Positions 59,301 through 64,000 of a stretch of DNA of 64,000 nt are shown here, in pieces. A program made the position numbers and the translations under genes. Position 1 is the stretch's first letter, and each line of letters opens with the position of its first letter. The stretch lies in the NCBI RefSeq assembly GCF_001949145.1, contig NW_019091539.1:1269598-1333597 (forward strand). Direction: 5' to 3'. This DNA is from Acanthaster planci (taxonomy: Eukaryota; Echinodermata; Asteroidea; Valvatida; Acanthasteridae). The notes beneath the pieces are model-generated. The model saw nothing but the letters and a program-made list of their open reading frames with translations. It did no database searches and was not told where the DNA came from.

Positions 59301-62300
59301 CATCTTATTGCCTGTAACAGTGCCTGTACTTGCTCTTCATGGAATGGCTCATTTGTTGGAATAAGGTGCCTGAAGTCTTGTGTTGTTCTACTTTTCACAC
59401 TGTGTATCAGAATCAGGCAGCATTTTCCTTTCTGGCGGTTGTTCAGCAGATTATTTTAATACGCAATGGTTGCCCGACAATGCAGTGGGATATACAGTTT
59501 GACTGACTATCCACTTCTAGAGTTACATACACAAGTCAGGCTTACCTTGAGGGAGACAGTGGTGGAGTTAACAATGGGGTTCAGGAGAGGCTCAACAAAG
59601 AATTCGGTGTCGGTCGTCTTCTTGATGGCCTCCAAGACAACAGGCAGAACATAGGTCTTGGTCAGGTAGGTGACCTGAAGATTGAAAAATGCCAAATTGA
59701 GAGAGAGATTGCAATTGCTTGTAATGAAGTCATTGTAAAGGCAAACCAGATTACAAGTTCTGGAGAAGAGAGTCCAGGTTTCCCTAGAAGGAAAGGTCAT
59801 GTAAGGTCAACAAAGAAATACATGTATGGAGAAGGAGCAAAGAACATGATATGAGACTACACTCATGGCGGACCATGTGTTGAACACAAATACAGTTTCA
59901 AGAGGATATTGAAGTAGCACACTCCTAAATTCTGCTGCTGTTAAAGTTTATCAATTTTTGATCATTTTTCAAATTAAAATTTTTGCAATTATAGAAAACA
60001 ATACCAAAGTCAGAGACTGTACCACCAAGACAAATCAGATGGGCAATGATGCCTTTCGTCAATACTGTGTTACTGAGACTTCACAGGCGAAGAAAATGCC
60101 TACACATTTCAGCTTCAGTTTGAACTCTTGCTGACATGCATTCCTTTTATAATGGAAAATTCTGACCGACTTCGTCTTTCCCCTCTTTCTTCTTTAATTT
60201 TCTTCCAAGGAATCTTACATTCTTCAGCCACTGCGGCAACTCAGCCCAGAAGATGGTGATGTTGCGGGTGTCGTTAAAGGTCCAGCTCTGGCTGTTGATC
60301 TGCAAGAAGTACTCACGGGTCAGCCTCATGTCGGTGTTGTTGATCTTGACAACATGGTCGTGGGGGTTGCCCCAGTAAGCCTTCAAGTCAACCTCCTAGA
60401 AATCCAGGGAAAGGAAATGAGGACAGTGAGACTCATTGACACTTTGCCAATAATTTGAGTTCAAAACAGGAACTATAGTCAAGTGGGTACAGAAACCAGA
60501 CGAGAAAAGAACTGAAATGTCTTTTTGAACTCAGATGGGTATGAATTTTTTCAGCAAAATGATACCATTTCATCATGTGTACTTATTTGCATGATTAAAA
60601 ATCCACAAAATATTCCTCTGACTTTAAGGCATACCACACTTCACATTGAGAAATGTTTTACTGGTTTATCAACAGGGTGCCATCTAAACACCAAATGAAA
60701 ATTGTTAAAGTTATAAACCTTTTAAAAGCACTTTTAGGAGAAGGAGGATGATTTTGGTCACTGTTAATCTGTAACATTAGTTCAATACTACATCAAACTT
60801 ATTTGATCCAACAGGTAAAAAGTGGGGAACTTACTCCATCCATGTTGACAGCCCTGATCTCGCTGCGCCATTCCGGGTGTGCGCTGTCGGTGACTTCAAG
60901 CACGATCCTCTTGTTAGGGTGGTGGATTCTGACGTTGAAAGTTGTGATGTTCTCATACTCCATCAGGTCATGCTTCAGGCCCATGGTGGTCATGACGATG
61001 TCAACATTCTGAAACCAGAGACAAATCAACCATTAGAGATGACTGCCAATAAGTTTTAACATTGCAAGACCTTTGATTAATCAGCACCCTAATTGGCATT
61101 GCTGTCTATGGCTTGTGCCCCTGACGATAAAAAAAAAATTAAGCTGTAGCCAAAGAAGTCCAAATTTAGACACTGTCTCGACTGCACAAAGTCTGCATCT
61201 GCATTCAAAGGTACCTTTGGCAACAGTTTGCAGAGAATAATTTTGACCTCTAGCAACAACAGCCTGGGTGTGCGTGTTAAGGAAAATAAAAATCCCATTT
61301 GCTGGCTTGCAATACTTGGTGTGTCACTGTTACTTTACATTACAGTTACTGTATTGTGTTTCAGGCCCTTATTTATGTGTCAAAAATTTCTACTTTTGAA
61401 GGTAAATAACAAGCAAAAGGTTATGAAAGCACTGAAAAGAGGAGACTAAGAAATTCATGATGAAAATTTGACAGGTGCAGGCAAGAGTAAAGTGATAAAC
61501 ACTGTCCTAACATTGATGCAAACAATGACTGAAAATGTGCTTCTTAAACCAGACAATGCATACAGTAAAGACCCTCAGTTTGTTTGTACACGAATTGGCC
61601 TGGCATTGGATCAGGTGGTGACTGAGGTGAGACAGACAAGCACCTTCTCGGTCTCCCAGAGCTCAGGGTTGTTGACCTGGTACTTGAACTTGATGATCTT
61701 GGGCGAGTACACTGTCTTGTTCTGGAAGATGGACAGGTAGCTGGGGCCGGTCAGTGGGTGGTATGGCGAGTTTGGATGACCCAGGCGGGGAGTAAAGGTG
61801 ACATTCAGGCACAGCTTGGTGTCGTTGATGGGCTCGATGCACAAGACCTTCTGTATGGGTAGGGAGGGGGAAAAAAACGCCGTTGTTAATTTGAAAGATC
61901 ACAAATTTATCTAGAGAGGTTACAGTCGGTTTCTACTGATGTGCCTTTTGAAAATCCACACCAACTATGCAGCTATCAGTTCAAGGCCTTCTCATGAAAT
62001 GCCCAAGAATTACATCCCTCCAGAAAATAAGAAAATCTAAAGATTCTGCTTGTCGGTGAAGTAATGAGTTTCATTTGTTTGAGAGAAAGTGAAGCTTTGA
62101 TTCCTCTTTGAAACAATGGCAATAATCAAACATACACACTGGCTCTAAGCAGGGAATGCTGTGAGAGCAGTACGTGCATTTATGCAAAATATAGCCCCTA
62201 GGTTTTCATTGCACAAGAAAAACTCAGGAATTTCAAAAAGCAAGGGCAGTCTGCATACCTTGACGGGCTTCCTGTTGGTGAGGGTGGTGTTAACAATGGT

Positions 62301-63826
62301 CTGGTTCTCCATCTCATCCTTCTTCTGCCAGAAAGTGTAGATCTTGTGACTGAGGGAGAAAATAGGTTTGAATGAGAAATCAGTGAGCCTATTCTCCCTA
62401 TCTAATCGATTTCAGTTTGAACAGCCACATTGCTGAACTATTGAGAAATATTCTACTAGAAGGCAATTAAAGCAAAATTTTCAGTGTATGATTCAAATTC
62501 AACAAGATGATTCGAGAGAATTTCAAACAGGAGGCCAATCTTTCTTGCAATTGCCGTTAATTATTGCAGTCATAATCCACAAGGACAAATGAACATCACA
62601 CAAAGATTTATGGGAGTTTTTAGTTTTGCTGGTGAGTGTGAATGGATTTTTGAACATCTTTCCATGTAGAATGTAAAAAATAAAGCAAACCTTGTGCACC
62701 TATGTGGCTACTTACGTGAAGTTCAGGAAGGTCAGGTTCCTTTCGATCTGAGGGAAGATCACCTCATACTTCTTCTTGGTGAAGTCAATGCTAATGTTGG
62801 TGTGCACGGGCAGGGTGACGTTGAAGGTAGAGTTGATTGCCGACCCAAACTTGATCTGGGGGATGTGGCAGCCCATCTTGAAGAAAGCATTGACAACCAC
62901 CCTGCATAGGGATACAGGATAGAAACGTCACAAATGTAGAGTTGATGCCTGAAGTGACGAAAGTGGCTGAAGATTCTGCACATGGAGGTCCTGGATTAAG
63001 TCTCAGGATTCTTCTCAAAATAACCAGCACATGCTCTGGCATTACTGTGTGGAAAAAAGGTTGGACACAGAGGGGTTCTTACTCAGGTGTGATGTTGAAG
63101 GATCCCTTGAGGGTATTCTGGGTCAACAGGAGGGATGGGTCAGCCTTGACTGTAGCATTGACCTTGATCCTCAGGATGCTGGCCACTGTGGTGTTGTAAG
63201 ACAGGGGCATGCCCATGATGGTCGGGTGCTGGAACATGTGGTCCATCAGAATCATTCCTGGGGACAGGGAAACAGGGCAAATCAGCACATGGGGCAAAAT
63301 CTCGAAAATGTATACTGGGGCGACTCCAGACAAGACTCGATGAAGGTGGTGGACAGGTGAATTGTGCATCAGGGGATGCAGAGAAATTGACTCTCCTGGC
63401 ATGCCTGGGCTCTGGGCTCAAGACCCAGGCCTTAGGAAACACCATGACTGCTGTGGCACCACACTTATACATAAATGCTCAAACTTGAGGCTCAAGTTCA
63501 CTTTAGCAAGCCATTACACCCTTTTGGTCAAAGAGGAATAATGTGACACGAGAGTACTCCCAGCTAATATGAACACGAAACAGCTGCAGTGGTGGTCTTT
63601 GATTCTGAGTGCACTAACTTCCACTTGCCATACCCTTTGTGGTGTTGAACATCTGCTTCTTGGCCAGCTCTTCATCCAGGCTGGTGAAGTCGGTCATGAA
63701 CTTGCCCTCCTTGATCAGGGTGGTAAGGTACTCCTTGTTGACATCCATGTCCAAAATGCGGTTGCCTACCAGGCTGATGTAAAGCCGGAAGCGGGGGTCC
63801 TCGGGGGTGACCTCGTATGGGCTCAA
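56343..63826 (-). CDS. Vitellogenin-like large lipid transfer protein, C-terminal part (5' partial)
   Basis: Fourteen in-phase coding exons on the minus strand, 792 aa to the TGA: 63826-63634, 63257-63083, 62901-62716, 62349-62259, 61850-61644, 61008-60835, 60395-60219, 59674-59546, 59142-58983, 58749-58502, 58384-58207, 57836-57711, 57200-57025, 56501-56343. Earlier exons lie beyond the right edge. The middle part resembles the lipid-cavity beta-sheet regions of vitellogenins (ILRIKVNATV, PLTGPSYLSIF). Exons 58749-57711 form a von Willebrand factor D module: NCTYNHTGTFVTYDQ, VLTKDCSPKKRFTVLVQN and the CGMCGDFNGE motif. The tail has CFSKEPVKLCPIGC and a final CICTSNC cluster, as expected of vitellogenin C-termini. 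About 33 N-glycosylation sequons are visible. In egg-laying animals the family carries lipid into oocytes as yolk. An apolipophorin-like or clotting-protein member is the alternative. The donor after 61644 is weak (GTGCTT). Confidence 0.8.
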
Positions 63827-64000
63827 CTGGAGAAAATTTGAAAGTAGGAACTCAGGAAATCTGGACAATGCCAGCATGTTCTTGTTTCTAAATATTCCTT
63901 GCTCATTAAATCCTACTTATCTGAGATCAAATTGGATCAGATGTTAGACAGAGCCTAGATTGCAAAACAAGCAACTCAGATTGTGTTGGAACAAATTCAG
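63827..64000 (-). other. Intron of the vitellogenin-like gene reaching the window edge
   Basis: The CAG acceptor is at 63829-63827. No coding exon is visible up to 64000, so the upstream exons lie outside the window. Confidence 0.75.

Noticed and set aside
61468-61740. Plus-strand frames within the vitellogenin-like gene introns and exons
   Set aside because: They overlap in-phase minus-strand coding exons or AT-rich introns and show no recognisable domain.

Overview
The window is animal genomic DNA: AT-rich non-coding sequence, GC-richer coding exons with GT-AG introns, and abundant low-copy repeats. The gene content is a cluster of animal-type alpha-amylases beside a vitellogenin-like large lipid transfer protein. 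A C-terminal amylase domain of about 190 residues, known from many non-vertebrate bilaterians, points to an invertebrate. I favour an ambulacrarian such as a sea star, but amphioxus, hemichordate or lophotrochozoan origin cannot be excluded from the sequence alone.

Layout. (1) 1-4450, minus strand: amylase A, three coding exons, 3' end cut off by the left edge of the window. (2) 4451-12335: spacer full of repeats between two head-to-head genes. (3) 12336-15901, plus: amylase B, a close paralogue of A, complete, 487 aa, with no extra C-terminal domain. (4) 15902-28314: repeat-rich spacer with degenerate tandem arrays, one of which carries many TGACGTCA palindromes, and a 646-bp inverted-repeat element. 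(5) 28315-31952, plus: amylase C, 716 aa, catalytic core plus one C-terminal domain. (6) 31953-44467: spacer holding an internally deleted, inactivated BEL/Pao-type LTR retrotransposon (39523-43617). (7) 44468-53439, plus: gene D, 1231 aa, an amylase-like core whose catalytic nucleophile and several other key positions are substituted, followed by three C-terminal domains on Ser/Thr/Pro-rich linkers. (8) 56343-63826 and beyond, minus: the last 14 coding exons (792 aa) of a vitellogenin-like protein with a von Willebrand factor D module and unusually many N-glycosylation sequons.

All four amylase genes share the same two coding-intron positions (phase 2 after the ECE motif, phase 1 after the INHM exon), so they descend from one three-exon ancestor. 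A, B and C appear to be secreted digestive enzymes acting on starch and glycogen. Gene D looks like a secreted pseudoenzyme kept for binding rather than hydrolysis. It is the most unusual object here. Its first two C-terminal domains are almost identical at the DNA level, which implies very recent duplication or conversion. The vitellogenin-like gene is convergent with D and has no evident functional link to the amylases.
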